From: Epiperipatus broadwayi
Lineage: Eukaryota > Onychophora > Udeonychophora > Euonychophora > Peripatidae
NCBI GenBank assembly: GCA_028023455.1
Contig: JAQFVV010000056.1
Location: forward strand, 5,541,717-5,605,716
Direction of reading: 5' to 3'
Length of the DNA stretch: 64,000 nt
Every line of letters starts with the position of its first letter. The stretch's first letter is position 1. The notes under the pieces are model-generated. The model ran no database searches and was not told the origin of the DNA. It was given only the letters and a program-made list of their open reading frames with translations. A program made the translations under genes and the position numbers. Positions 38,190 through 49,000 of this stretch are shown in pieces.

Positions 38190-38452
38190 AATTTAAATTA
38201 GAACTTACAAATCGGTTTCAAGTATTAATAGATTTTGAACATGATAGAGATTTGAATGAAATTAATATAAAAATAACTGACATCTTTTAAAAACTGCAAC
38301 AAAGATAGCTGGTAGAAAAAAGCAGCAATTGACCAATAAGATTTCTGAGACTAGAGAATTTATGAAAAAAAAGAAGGAATATGAAGATATGCAAAAATGA
38401 TGCATTAAAAAGGATTGAATATTTTGAATTTTGTAAATGGTATATTGGAAAA
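38190..38452 (+). mobile_element. RTE LINE internal fragment (plus strand)
   Basis: This is the linker region between endonuclease and RT of the RTE family. It aligns with the reverse complement of copy 1 at about 5470-5740: ATTAGAACTT.CAAAT, ATTTTGAACATGAT, CAACAAAGATAGCTGGTA, AGCAATTGAC, AGAGAATTTATGA. Both ends are truncated, so no endonuclease or catalytic RT part is present. Confidence 0.75.
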
Positions 38453-38454
38453 CA

Positions 38455-38605
38455 TCCCATTCATGTTTACCTGCCACATAAATAATTACCCAGTAATAAC
38501 AACTGTAATGACAATGGCATATGGAATTCACTTTAAAAAACTGCCCTGCTTGGTATGTTCAATATCCTGATGATATCTCAATAAGCCATCAAATGGCACT
38601 ATAAT
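38455..38605 (+). repeat. Short repeat shared with 28.57-28.70 kb
   Basis: Partner of the repeat described at 28565-28705; it follows the RTE fragment directly. Confidence 0.4.
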
Positions 38606-39180
38606 TACCAATGTGTGCCTTTAATAGCAAAAAAATCTTTTTTACATAAGTGACAATAAAATTTTTAATTTAAAATTTTTGGATCACTTATTAATTTTAG
38701 CAAAAAACATAAATGTCAAAATCTATTAGACATTTAAAAAACAATATGGAATCCTGATATAGTGCAAAAAGCAAAAGTATGCAACTGCACTTATACCCCA
38801 TGTCCTTTTGTCTAGAATATAAAAAACAATATGATAAGTTTATACTTAATCTATTTACTTTTGTATTATTTATTTTTTGCAAACTTATTAAATATTGTTT
38901 TAAATAAGGATATATTTATATATTGCTTCCATATATGTAAATTTTTAAGGAAAAAACTAATCAATTGAAAATTTATCAATATCAATTAAGAAATACACTA
39001 TAAAAAATCTCATGTTAATAACATTCTTGTTATTTTTTAATAATTATAGGTTAAACATTATTATTTTTAAACTTTTATTATTTAAACTCACACTTTAATA
39101 GAATATGCCTTAAATGTTTAGATTTTTTTATGAAATAATTTTTTTCCATTTACATATATTTTTTTAGAGTGAAAGCTAAA
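38606..39180. other. AT-rich stretch, nothing recognised
   Basis: Only AT-rich DNA before the Penelope locus begins. Confidence 0.6.
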
Positions 39181-39186
39181 ACACTT

Positions 39187-39745
39187 TTATTCTGATGATT
39201 TATTTCTATCATGACTTTTTTTGGGTATAGTTGATGTTTTACCTTGTTGAATGATTTTGTTGTAAGTAGAAATTAATTTTTTTCTGAGTTTGTTCAATAA
39301 ACCATTAACAGTTGATAAACAGAGCAAAACTCTCCATACAGTATTGCCACCTGTGCTAAACAGAGTAATCAATGGATGCCAGAAGGCTTGTGCATAAAAT
39401 CCCTATCTAATGCCTACTCATCCAATATCCCCAGACTAGTTGCTGGCTTGTGGCCTTCGTCACTGAGGAGCTGTGGATCTGAGAGCACTGCATCTAGACC
39501 TTAGGATCTAATGCAACCCTCTAGCAACCACTTTTTATCTCTACTTAACTACAAAACTATGAGAATGAAATTGAAAACAAAAAATATTTTCAATCTAAGC
39601 TCAATAGCTTATATAGTCATATGGGTCTGAACTCAGTTCAGCACCCATATATTTTGGTGTCTTTGGCTCTTTTACAACCATAGCCACCACTAGCCTATTA
39701 GGCAGGATTAGTGTTAAACCATTAAGCATCACATGATCACATTTC
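39187..39745 (-). mobile_element. Penelope-like LTR and N-terminal coding start (minus strand)
   Basis: Reading from 39745 down, a long-terminal-repeat unit of the same family as 42.2-43.65 kb (AAATGTGATCATGTGATGC, GTTCAGACCCATATGA, CTATTGAGCTTAGATTG, GCATTAGATAGGGATTTTAT) runs to about 39300 and continues without interruption into a 61-codon frame at 39372-39187. That frame has a basic segment LLNKLRKKLISTYNKII. Because it directly follows the LTR, it is probably the start of the Penelope polyprotein, cut off at about 39187. Its hammerhead-like core (about 39443-39466) is mutated at both key sites compared with the copies at 42-43 kb. Confidence 0.6.
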
Positions 39746-39935
39746 AAAATATATAAAATGCGCTAACACGCACAAGCACACAAAGCTAAAAACAAATAAA
39801 GCAAATATATAATATTTTAATATCTATTCATTAAATGGCTAAGCGCTTTCAAGGTTCAAGCCCTCATAATCATAGCCGTATTACAAAATATAATAAATTG
39901 ACTTGGAGTGATGCAAATTTATGCAAATGAAATAA

Positions 39936-40379
39936 TTATGCATTCCATTTCTTGGATATTTTGTAGCAAGAGTCTTTTCTATTGATGGCATCGCCATCTC
40001 TAGATATAAAGAAAGCTCCTTTTATCTTTCTTTTTACATCATGCCGCTCTCTGCATACCACCACTGGATTTCCCGGTTGACAATCATGCCCAGCTGAAGC
40101 ACAGTGCTGCGCAAAAACTGAACTATGAGCAGTGTCCAACAAAGCTTTATTATAAGAATAAGTGTGTTGCGATAGCCTAGTGGAGAGAGAGGCCCTAGTC
40201 TCACCATAATATGATGATCTACAAAATTTTTCAGGGCAGGCAATATTATAGACCACTTGAGGTGTCAGCGAGGGTGGGAGGCAGTCTTTGGTATTATTAA
40301 TTAATTTGTTAGAGTTAGGAGGTGTGTGAAAACATAACTGGTATTTATTATTGAAAATATTATAAAAACATTTATGCAT
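39936..40379 (-). pseudogene. Penelope GIY-YIG endonuclease domain, left arm
   Basis: This 147-codon minus frame is the C-terminal part of a Penelope-like polyprotein. It contains VYNIACPEKFCRSSYYGETR, the GIY-YIG core with YYGET as the second half of the signature, and RLSQH shortly after, then a conserved HC..AGHD block and EGA-like KGAFFISRDGDAINRKD near the end. In these elements the domain cleaves target DNA. The CPEKFCRSSYYGETR region fits the cysteine-containing linker of Penelope elements. It cannot be expressed as a full protein because it has no RT upstream in this orientation beyond the arm end at 40587. Confidence 0.8.
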
Positions 40380-40587
40380 ACTAGGCAGGTAAGGGAGTAG
40401 GAGTCTTTGCTTGTCAATGTTAGGGACTTTATCATTTATTTTAGCAAAAAAACTTGTTTTATCCTCCTGTCAATTACATTCACATCAAAACCAACTTTTA
40501 TTAGGTCGTCCCTATATGATGTGAGGTTAGCTTTTTTATCTGCCTCAAACTTACATAGGTGCATATTTCTAAACAAAAACGAGGTTA

Positions 40588-41442
40588 ATTTTAGATTTTG
40601 GAGGAGTACACTATTCCAATATGGCGAAATGGGTTAACAGACAGCTCATTCAAGCTTTGGGATTCGGTTCGTATACTATAAATTCGTCATTTCAATTTGT
40701 TTCAAAAATAAAAGACCTAGTTTTGAACCCAGATACTTCATTAGCTACTATTGATGTTTCGGAATTATACGGCTCCATTTGTAGGGCTAAATCTATTCAG
40801 ATTGTAAGAGAAGAGCTTATAAACCACAATTTAGCTCAGCCACTAATTGACTTTATTATAGACATTTTATCTTGGCTTGATAAAAATATTATGGCATTCT
40901 TTCACAACCAATGGTTTCATATGAAAGACGGTTGGCCAATGGGACTCCCTATGAGTGGCATCATCTCAAGTGTAGTTTAAAATTATTTTGAAAAGCAAAT
41001 AATTCCAAGATACCAAGAATCTAACTTGCTATCCATATACACTAGATATGTTGATGATATCTTCATAGCCGCTCCCTCTCCGATTATTCTACAAATAAAA
41101 AATGAACTTCAAAACACTACAGGGCTTACGTTTAACTTGGAGAATGAAAATGCCCATAAACAAGTTAAATACCTGGACCTACATATGCAGCGAGAACACA
41201 CACATATTAATTATAAAATGCTAATCAAACCCCTTGATGTTAGAGGACACTCCCACCCTCTTTCCAATTCACCAACTAACCACAAACTCTCTGGCTTAAC
41301 CTCGTTTTTGTTTAGAAATATGCACCTATATAAGTTTGAGGCAGATAAAAAAGCTAACCTCACATCATATAGGGACGACCTAATAAAAGTTGGTATTGAT
41401 GTGAATGTAATTGACAGAAGGATAAAACAGTTTTTTTGCTAA
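40588..41442 (+). pseudogene. Penelope-like reverse transcriptase (one stop, frameshift at end)
   Basis: One reading frame runs from about 40621 to 41442 with a single in-frame TAA at 40978-40980. Motifs in order: SLATIDVSELYGSI (RT motif A region, with the catalytic aspartate), GWPMGLPMSGIIS (motif B), then LSIYTRYVDDIF (motif C, catalytic YVDD) and VKYLDLHM. These are the Penelope/telomerase-like RT hallmarks. The frame ends in FFC-stop inside a T7 run; the next frame (41504) is offset by one base, so the original polyprotein is broken there. The N-terminus is missing: 40588 is the fusion point with the inverted left arm. Confidence 0.85.
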
Positions 41443-41503
41443 AATAAATGATAAAGTCCCTAAAATTGACAAGCAAAAACTCCTACTCCCTTACCTGTCT
41501 AGT

Positions 41504-41947
41504 ATGCATAAATGTTTTTATAATATTTTCAATAATAAATACCAGTTATGTTTTCACACACCTCCTAACTCTAACAAATTAATTAATAATACCAAAGACT
41601 GCCTCCCACCCTCGCTGACACCTCAAGTGGTCTATAATATTGCCTACCTTGAAAAATTTTGTAGATCATCATATTATGGTGAGACTAGGGCCTCTCTCTC
41701 CACTAGGCTATCGCAACACACTTATTCTTATAATAAAGCTTTGTTGGACACTGCTCATAGTTCAGTTTTTGCGCAGCACTGTGCTTCAGCTGGGCATGAT
41801 TGTCAACCGGGAAATCCAGTGGTGGTATGCAGAGAGCGGCATGATCTAAAAAGAAAGATAAAAGGAGCTTTCTTTATATCTAGAGATGGCGATGCCATCA
41901 ATAGAAAAGACTCTTGCTACAAAATATCCAAGAAATGGAATGCATAA
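41504..41947 (+). pseudogene. Penelope GIY-YIG endonuclease domain, right arm
   Basis: This 147-codon plus frame is almost identical to the left-arm frame, with differences such as AYLEKF for ACPEKF and HDLKRK for HDVKRK. It continues the RT region after the frameshift near 41430 and ends with ISKKWNA-stop, the natural end of the polyprotein. Loss of the cysteine in AYLEKF removes one of the paired cysteines before the YYGET signature. The 3' untranslated region follows (41948-42141). Confidence 0.8.
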
Positions 41948-42335
41948 TTATTTCATTTGCATAAATTTGCATCACTCCAAGTCAATTTATTATATTTTGT
42001 AATACGGCTATGATTATGAGGGCTTGAACCTTGAAAGCGCTTGGCCATCTAATGAATAGATATTAAAATAATATATATTTGCTTTATTTGTTTTTAGCTT
42101 TGTGTGCTTGTGCGTGTTGGCGCATTTTATATATTTTGATTCATAATTAGCCACAAAGTATAAACTATTTGCTTATGATCACATTTCCTATACTAGCACA
42201 TTAATTGTTGATAAACAGAGCAAAACTCTCCATACAGTATTGCCACCTGTGCTAAACAGAGTAATCAATGGATGCCAGAAGGCTTGTGCATAAAATCCCT
42301 ATCTAATGCCTACTCATCCAATATCCCCAGACTAG

Positions 42336-42359
42336 TTTCTGGCTTGTGGCCTTCATCAG
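42336..42359 (-). ncRNA. Hammerhead-ribozyme-like core (CUGAUGA...GAAA)
   Basis: On the minus strand the LTR reads CTGATGA, then AGGCCACAAGCCA (a GGC/GCC stem), then GAAA, followed by CTAGTC. This is the conserved hammerhead core with stem II. Penelope LTRs are known to carry hammerheads. Stems I and III could not be confirmed by eye. Confidence 0.45.
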
Positions 42360-42601
42360 TGAGGAGCTTTGGATCTGAGAGCACTGCATTTAGACCTTAG
42401 GATCTAATGCAACCCTCTAGCAACCACCTTTTATCTCTACTTAACTACAAAACTATGAGAATGAAATTGAAAACACAAAAAAATATTTTCAATCTAAGCT
42501 CAATAGCTTTCCTGTGCTAAACAGAGTAATCAATGGATGCCAGAAGGCTTGTGCATAAAATCCCTTATCTAATGCCTACTCATCCAATATCCCCAGACTA
42601 G

Positions 42602-42625
42602 TTTCTGGCTTGTGGCCTTCATCAG
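42602..42625 (-). ncRNA. Hammerhead-ribozyme-like core, second minus copy
   Basis: Same core as at 42336-42359, in the truncated neighbouring LTR copy; sequence between CTGATGA and GAAA is identical. Confidence 0.45.
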
Positions 42626-43041
42626 TGAGGAGCTTTGGATCTGAGAGCACTGCATTTAGACCTTAGGATCTAATGCAACCCTCTAGCAACCACCTTTTAT
42701 CTCTACTTAACTACAAAACTATGAGAATGAAATTGAAAACACAAAAAATATTTTCAATCTAAGCTCAATAGCTTATTTTCAATCTAAGCTCAATAGCTTA
42801 TAAGCTATTGAGCTTAGATTGAAAATATTTTTTGTGTTTTAAGCTATTGAGCTTAGATTGAAAATATTTTTTGTGTTTTCAATTTCATTCTCATAGTTTT
42901 GAGCTTAGATTGAAAATATTTTTTGTGTTTTCAATTTCATTCTCATAGTTTTGTAGTTAAGTAGAGATAAAAAGTGGTTGCTAGAGGGTTGCATTAGATC
43001 CTAAGGTCTAAATGCAGTGCTCTCAGATCCAAAGCACCTCA

Positions 43042-43065
43042 CTGACGAAGGCCACAAGCCAGAAA
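43042..43065 (+). ncRNA. Hammerhead-ribozyme-like core (CUGACGA...GAAA)
   Basis: Plus-strand copy in LTR 42900-43305. It differs from the minus copies only at the N position of CUGANGA, the one core base free to vary in hammerheads. Confidence 0.45.
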
Positions 43066-43456
43066 CTAGTCTGGGGATATTGGATGAGTAGGCATTAGAT
43101 AGGGATTTTATGCACAAGCCTTCTGGCATCCATTGATTACTCTGTTTATCAACAATTAATGTGCTAGTATAGGAAATGTGATCATGTGATGCTTAATGGT
43201 TTAACACCAATCCTGCCTAATAGGATAGTGGTGACTATGGTTGTAAAAGAGCCAAAGACACCAAAATGTATGGGTGCTAAACTGAGTTCAGACCCATATG
43301 ATTATATAAGCTATTGAGCTTAGATTGAAAATATTTTTTGTGTTTTCAATTTCATTCTCATAGTTTTGTAGTTAAGTAGAGATAAAAGGTGGTTGCTAGA
43401 GGGTTGCATTAGATCCTAAGGTCTAGATGCAGTGCTCTCAGATCCAAAGCTCCTCA

Positions 43457-43480
43457 CTGACGAAGGCCACAAGCCAGAAA
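43457..43480 (+). ncRNA. Hammerhead-ribozyme-like core, second plus copy
   Basis: Same as 43042-43065, in the last LTR copy (43306-43655). Confidence 0.45.
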
Positions 43481-43899
43481 CTAGTCTGGGGATATTGGAT
43501 GAGTAGGCATTAGATAGGTATTTTATGCACAAGCCTTCTGGCATCTATTGATTACTCTGTTTAGCACAGGTGGCAATACTGTAAGGAGAGTTTTGCTCTG
43601 TTTATCAACAATTAATGTGTTAGTATAGGAAATGTGATCATGTAAAGCATTAACAGGTTAAGAATTCAAAGAGAAGTCAAGTTTTCTTTCAGTGAACAAT
43701 TATTTTAAACTAAAAATAGAAATAACAATAATAAATAAAAATGTGAATAAAAAAAATAAAATTATGATACAGCAATCCAGATTGTTAAAAATTCAATAAA
43801 GTTTGAATTAAATTATTAGACAAAATAACACATATACAATACACTATAAAACACTTTACACAACTGAATATAATTTTTCATTTATTTTTAATTCACTAG

Positions 43900-44242
43900 T
43901 TATTAATTAAATTTATTGAAGTTATATACATATATTCATATAATTATCTTTGTTATTTTCAATATAAATTGTTTTGCGTATTTAAAATCTTTTTAGATCT
44001 TAATGAAATTTAAAGTTTTAATATTTTTTATAGCATCTATGTTATATACACATGTTAAGTAATGAATATATAAAGCAGATTTCACTTTTTAAATTATGGA
44101 CATAAAATAGTTGCTATAAAAATATTAAACTTTTAAATTGCACTAAAGATCCAAAATAAAGACAAATATATATAACAAATTATATTGCAACAAAGATAAT
44201 TATATGAATATATATAAAACTTCAATAAATTTAATTATTAAC
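43900..44242. mobile_element. MITE-like element with ~65-bp TIRs
   Basis: ATTAATTAAATTTATTGAAG followed by TTATATACATATATTCATAT, AATTATCTTTGTT at 43900-43956 is matched in reverse complement by about 44185-44242. The interior is AT-rich and non-coding. Confidence 0.65.
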
Positions 44243-44429
44243 AAGTCAATCAAAAATGAATATAAAATTACATAAAGTTAGTTTCTATCCATACTGTCTA
44301 TTTGTTATATTATATAATTAGTTAATTATTGTTATTATTTGAAATTGTATTATAAAACAATAGATGCTACTCTGTATTCAATAATAAATTAGAAAGAGAG
44401 GTAGAGATAACATTAATAGGTAGCAAGGG

Positions 44430-45780
44430 AGTATATACATTATTAGGCCTTTTATTTTCTGATGAGATCTTTTTGTGCTTAGAAAGTAGGGAGGATATAA
44501 AAGTTATGCTGAAGACATGCACACAAATGTGTAAATAGATGGAGATTAAATTTAGTGAAGAAAAATCAAAAGTAATGATGATAAATGCTGGGAAAAAAGA
44601 AGAGAAATAATTTTTATTAGAAAATATAAAGATAAATATGGTGAATAGGTATAATTATTTGGAAATCGTCTTAAGTATTCAGAAAAATTTCTTGGATGAA
44701 AGGGAGTAAAAAATTGATAAATAAAGTAAAACAAAGAAAGGGATTGATAAAGAAAATAACAGTGTTTTCATATAATAAATATGATGTAGCTAAAACTATA
44801 TGGAAGGGAGTGGCAATAGCAGGATTATCATAAGGTAATGATGCATTATATGTTAATAAAGGTGTTACATTACTTTAAAAAAATACAAAGAGAAGTAGGA
44901 AGATATGCATTAAATGACCATGTGCGAATGGCAAAGGAGGCAATTCAAAAAGAAATGAGATGGTCAAGTTTTTTATGAGAGATGCAAAAAGCAAAATGAA
45001 ATAATAAGAGAATAGTCAAAATAGTTTTAATTGGGTTATAAATAAAGGACATGCAACAAGATGAGTTAGAAAATTAGTATGGTATGCAGAAGATTTGGAT
45101 AAAGATTTTATATCAGTATACTTGTACAAAAGGTGGGATGATTGTATTAGGGGAATTTTATTGAGTATTATAGTGGCAAGGAATGAGATAAAAGAATAGA
45201 TGCATTAATGAAAAAATAGGGAGTTGGAAGGTGGAGAACTAGTATGGAAAGTAAAAAGCGTTTAAATGTATACAAAGATAAGTAGAATATTGGGTGTGAG
45301 TTTATTTATGATAATAGCAAGGAAAGTAGTTTACTGTTTAAGGCTCAAACAAAATCTTTAGCAATAAGGAAATATGCCCATAAATGAACAAACATGAGTG
45401 ATTTAGTCTGCAAGTTATGCAAGGAAAGCATATAAAATATTAGGCATCTATTAATTGAATGTAAATGCCTACAAGTTGAAAGAGTTCAAATAATGAAATT
45501 GTGGGAGAATAAATATAAACAAAGTGATTATATAGAAAGTGGTTCTTGGTTTTTATGCCAAGTTTGGAAAAAGATAAAGGAGATTTAGATATAAAGGTCA
45601 TAGAATTGACAAAGATTATGTTGTGGAAATGGGATGGAATAGGATAGAGAAGAATATGGGGAAAATGGGGCAGGAAATAAGGTGGCTAACAGATTTCTCT
45701 GGGCATAGTAGCTGAGAGATTCCTGACTTCGAGAAAGGAGAAGCCACATTGCATCATATCACATTACAACATAACGATTA
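44430..45780 (+). pseudogene. LINE 3' half with C-terminal CCHC, heavily decayed
   Basis: Plus-strand frames, broken by many stops and shifts, show in order: LLFSDEIFLCLESREDI (equivalent of the RT motif C region, where the catalytic ADD is changed to SDE), KFSEEKSKVM (motif D/E area), NRYNYLE.VLS (the YLG thumb motif), KTIWKGVAIAG, LVWYAEDL, DDCIRGILL and, near 45410-45470, CKLCKESI...IRHLLIEC, a CX2C...HX4C zinc knuckle. This is the C-terminal half of an APE-type non-LTR retrotransposon; the endonuclease and RT N-terminal half are absent, as expected of a 5'-truncated copy. It is not the same family as the LINE at 57-60 kb. Confidence 0.7.
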
Positions 45781-45985
45781 AACGAGGTGTTTAACGTTGA
45801 AAAGGACATCAAATTAAATGCCAAAACAGGCTTTGCTATATATTTATAAATATATTTTTTGTAATCGCTATTATATATTAATATTTATATTACTTTATTA
45901 TAAATTTGTATGAAAAAAAACCAGCATAATAGATTTTCTTTATTTCCATTTTTGAAGATAATTAATTGTAAATGCAGGAAGTCTT

Positions 45986-46090
45986 GCATTGGTAGTCAAG
46001 AGGTCAGTGCGACTGCCTTGACTTGCAGGCAGTTGCCCGGGTTTCGGGTTTGCGTCCCGGCCGATGCTATGACACTTAAAAAAAAAAAAA
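45986..46090 (+). mobile_element. Short tRNA-derived SINE
   Basis: The first 82 bases fold like a tRNA: acceptor GCATTGG (45986-45992) pairs fully with CCGATGC (46061-46067), the D stem is GTC/GAC, and the T arm TCGGG-TTTGCGT-CCCGG ends in a degenerate box B GGTTTGCGTCC. The anticodon loop is abnormally large, so it is no functional tRNA. An A13 tail (46078-46090) follows after GACACTT. Its closest relative here is at 61.98 kb. Confidence 0.65.
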
Positions 46091-49000
46091 TGTCATTTAC
46101 TAATATAATCGTCATTTCTTTTAGATTCTTAATGTATGAGAGCTCTATCAGATATTTTCACATTATTTAAATTCTTATATATACATAAAAATATATACAT
46201 ATCACTTAAGCAAATAATGTAATAAATTGTCAATATTTCCACATAAAAATATGATATCATGAGTATAACAATATACATATTACGAGTATCAAGACCGATG
46301 TATAAGAAAGTAGGAAAAAAAAATTAGTCAAATTAATAATAATTACCAGGAAAGATTCACTAAGAAAAGCTTAAATCTCAATATTAGTAAAAAGCAATGA
46401 TTTTAAAACTAAGAATATTTAAAATCTGTAGAAACATGAACAGTCTAGTGAAGATAATGATCCAAAATAATTTATTATTAGTTACTATTAAGGAGACAAA
46501 AAAAATTATAATTATTAATATTAGTTCTTGAAAAATAAATATTACGATAATTTAAAAAATAATAAACATTTTCACTAATAAAAGCACCTTTATATACATT
46601 TTCAGGATAGATTTTTAATGAAATGCTTTAAAAAAAGATATAACAACAAAAATATTTATCTCATTATATATAGGAGCAGTGAATAAAAACAAAACATTAA
46701 TAAATAAAAAAATGATTAAATGATTCATCATTCAGATCAGATGTTTGAACCCCAAAAGTGTTAAAATTGAGCTTGATCCACCAATCTACATTGTACCAAA
46801 TCCCATAGAACACAAACATTAATATTGTTAGACATAAAAAACATCTGATACTGAAATTAAAAAAAAAATACCGCGGATATTTTATAAAAATTATTTCACA
46901 AATAAAGAAAGCTGATAGCAGGAAAAATAAATTAAACATTCATTACCATCATCACCGTCAACATGCCAACTTAGAGAATTTTTTTCCAATATTTTTTACT
47001 TATATATTAAAAACTTCGAATTTCTTGTTTTTTTCTCTAATCATTTTATTTTTTTTATTTTTATAATGAATATAACTCCAGTCGAACATTTACCTTTTCT
47101 CTCTCTAAAACTAAAGCCTGGTTGATTGCTATTATTCAGTACAAAAATCTAAACAAGTAGATAAAACATTTTTAAAAAAAATTTTTTTTTCATTAAACAA
47201 ATTCAATTTCTTACTTTGGCACAAAACTATATAGTTATTACATTATATTTTCTTATTTATAAATAAAATTGCTTTCAATCGATTCCAAATTCTCATTACG
47301 GAAAATCAAATTATTCAATCAAATTATTTTCTTTTTCATTTTGCCAAATGTAAACCTTATATATATATATTGTGCCCTTATCTATATAGGTCATAATAGG
47401 GTAGAATGGTCAATTGCTAAAAAATTTTAAAATTTAAAATACGTTTGTGTAATATATTGATAATTGTATGATCGATTAGATCTTATAGTACAATTTAAGG
47501 CTGAAAATACCTGGTATATAAAAGTGTAATGGATTGTTTTAAAAGAAAACAGTTAAATAAAGCTTAATTATATCCTTGCTTATGGTTGTAAAAGCTGGCC
47601 ATATAAAATAACACAGTTATAAATAGTTAAAAATATATTAATAATTCGAGTATGATATTTTAAAACTAATAAATTAAATAAATGCTATATGTAGTGTTAT
47701 AATTATATTTAATAGTCAAAATTAATAGAGTATATTTTAAAATAAACTTTAGGATGGTGAGAGTTATATTTAGTTCTACAAGCTTAAATTATTTTCCAAA
47801 TTTTTTATAAAATATATCAGTTTTGGTAATTTAGACCGAGACGTAAATGAAAAAATCATCTGTTAAAGTTAGTAATCATGTGACTGTATATTATATACCT
47901 TCACACACACGCTTGTTAGAATAATAATAAAGTTTGTGAATTATAAAACTAAATATAATTGCTATCGATCCTTAAAGTAAAAGTTGAAATATTAAATATT
48001 ATTTTAATAATTATTTTAAAGTTTAAATGATTTACTATAATTGAATTTAAAAATACTATTCTAAGTAATATTTAAGACATGACGTCATAAATTCTTTATT
48101 TTAAAGGGTTTAATATATTATAAAACTAAAATGTGTAAATTTGTTCACGCTAAAAGTCATTAACCAATCAACGGAGGTAATTTAGCAGACGAAAAATAGG
48201 AATTAGACGAAGCAGGAGAAAGTAATGTGTAAGTGAAGGAGGAAGTAATATATTTTTTTAGCTGGATAAGACCGTAAGCTAGAAAAGTGATATAATTTTA
48301 AAATTTTGTATTTATTTTAAAAGTTTTTTTAACATATAATATTTTGACTGCCTTTACATGAAGGGCTAATTTTAAAAAGTTTTCTTGCCAGTAATTTTAT
48401 TCAAGTTTAGCCAAAACCTTACAGTAAAAAATGGAAATACTACAGAAAACAGTATATAAAAATATTGTTAAAGGAAAGATATTTGGAAAGTGCCTTTATA
48501 CAGCTTTATTTATGCTCAACCAGAAACTTATTATTGTAACTCAGAGAAATATAATTTGGACGCTATACGGAAAACTTAAAAAAAAAGTTATTTGCCGTCA
48601 GAAAAAATTATGACGCACAATTTTATAAGGCTACTCTGAAGTTATTTTATTCTTCTCTATGGAAAAATTAAGATGCGTATATCATATAGAAAAAATTATG
48701 TAAAAGTTATAAGGGAAAAAGAATGTTTTATCTTTTTAAAGGAAACATTACAAAAATATAGTACCAGAATTTTAAAAGAAGGAAAAAAGTTACAGAATGA
48801 TAAGATGAAAGAGCTATTGTGTTTTATGATAAAAGAACAGAAAAACTTTCTCTAAGAGAAATTGGAAAATATAAATCTAATATACTTAATAAAATGGATC
48901 CATGGAGACAGAAAAAAATTACTGAATATTTAAATCAAAGTACCTAGAAGATGCATCATAAAAGTCGCACGGGAAAATATTAGCAGAAAATATTAGAAGA

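Larger units (their letters stand above)
39745..42141. repeat. Penelope inverted repeat: two 843-bp arms
   Basis: 39745-40587 is the near-perfect reverse complement of 41298-42141. Both arms include the end of the RT frame, the GIY-YIG frame and the 3' untranslated region up to CAAAATATATAAAATGCGC. Between them (40588-41297) lies single-copy RT sequence. The arms differ at a few scattered bases (for example PEKF versus LEKF in the endonuclease), so this is a real duplication, not a simple copy of one read, although an assembly error cannot be excluded. Confidence 0.85.
42160..43655. mobile_element. Penelope LTR cluster: staircase around a perfect palindrome
   Basis: At least seven full or partial copies of one LTR. 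In minus sense: about 42180-42515, 42516-42774 and the 26-bp scrap 42775-42800. In plus sense: 42801-42840, 42841-42899, 42900-43305 and 43306-43655. The copies become shorter toward 42800/42801, where a perfect 52-bp palindrome with no spacer sits (arms 42775-42800 and 42801-42826). Shared words include AAGCTATTGAGCTTAGATTG, GTAGTTAAGTAGAGATAAAA and GGATGAGTAGGCATTAGATA. No coding. Confidence 0.85.

Noticed and set aside
40034-40243. 69-codon frame inside the left Penelope arm (and its twin at 41640-41849)
   Set aside because: Alternative frame overlapping the GIY-YIG frame; duplicated only because the arm is duplicated.
40407-40637. Plus-strand 76-codon frame across the arm/RT junction
   Set aside because: Antisense to the left arm's RT tail and created by the inversion breakpoint.
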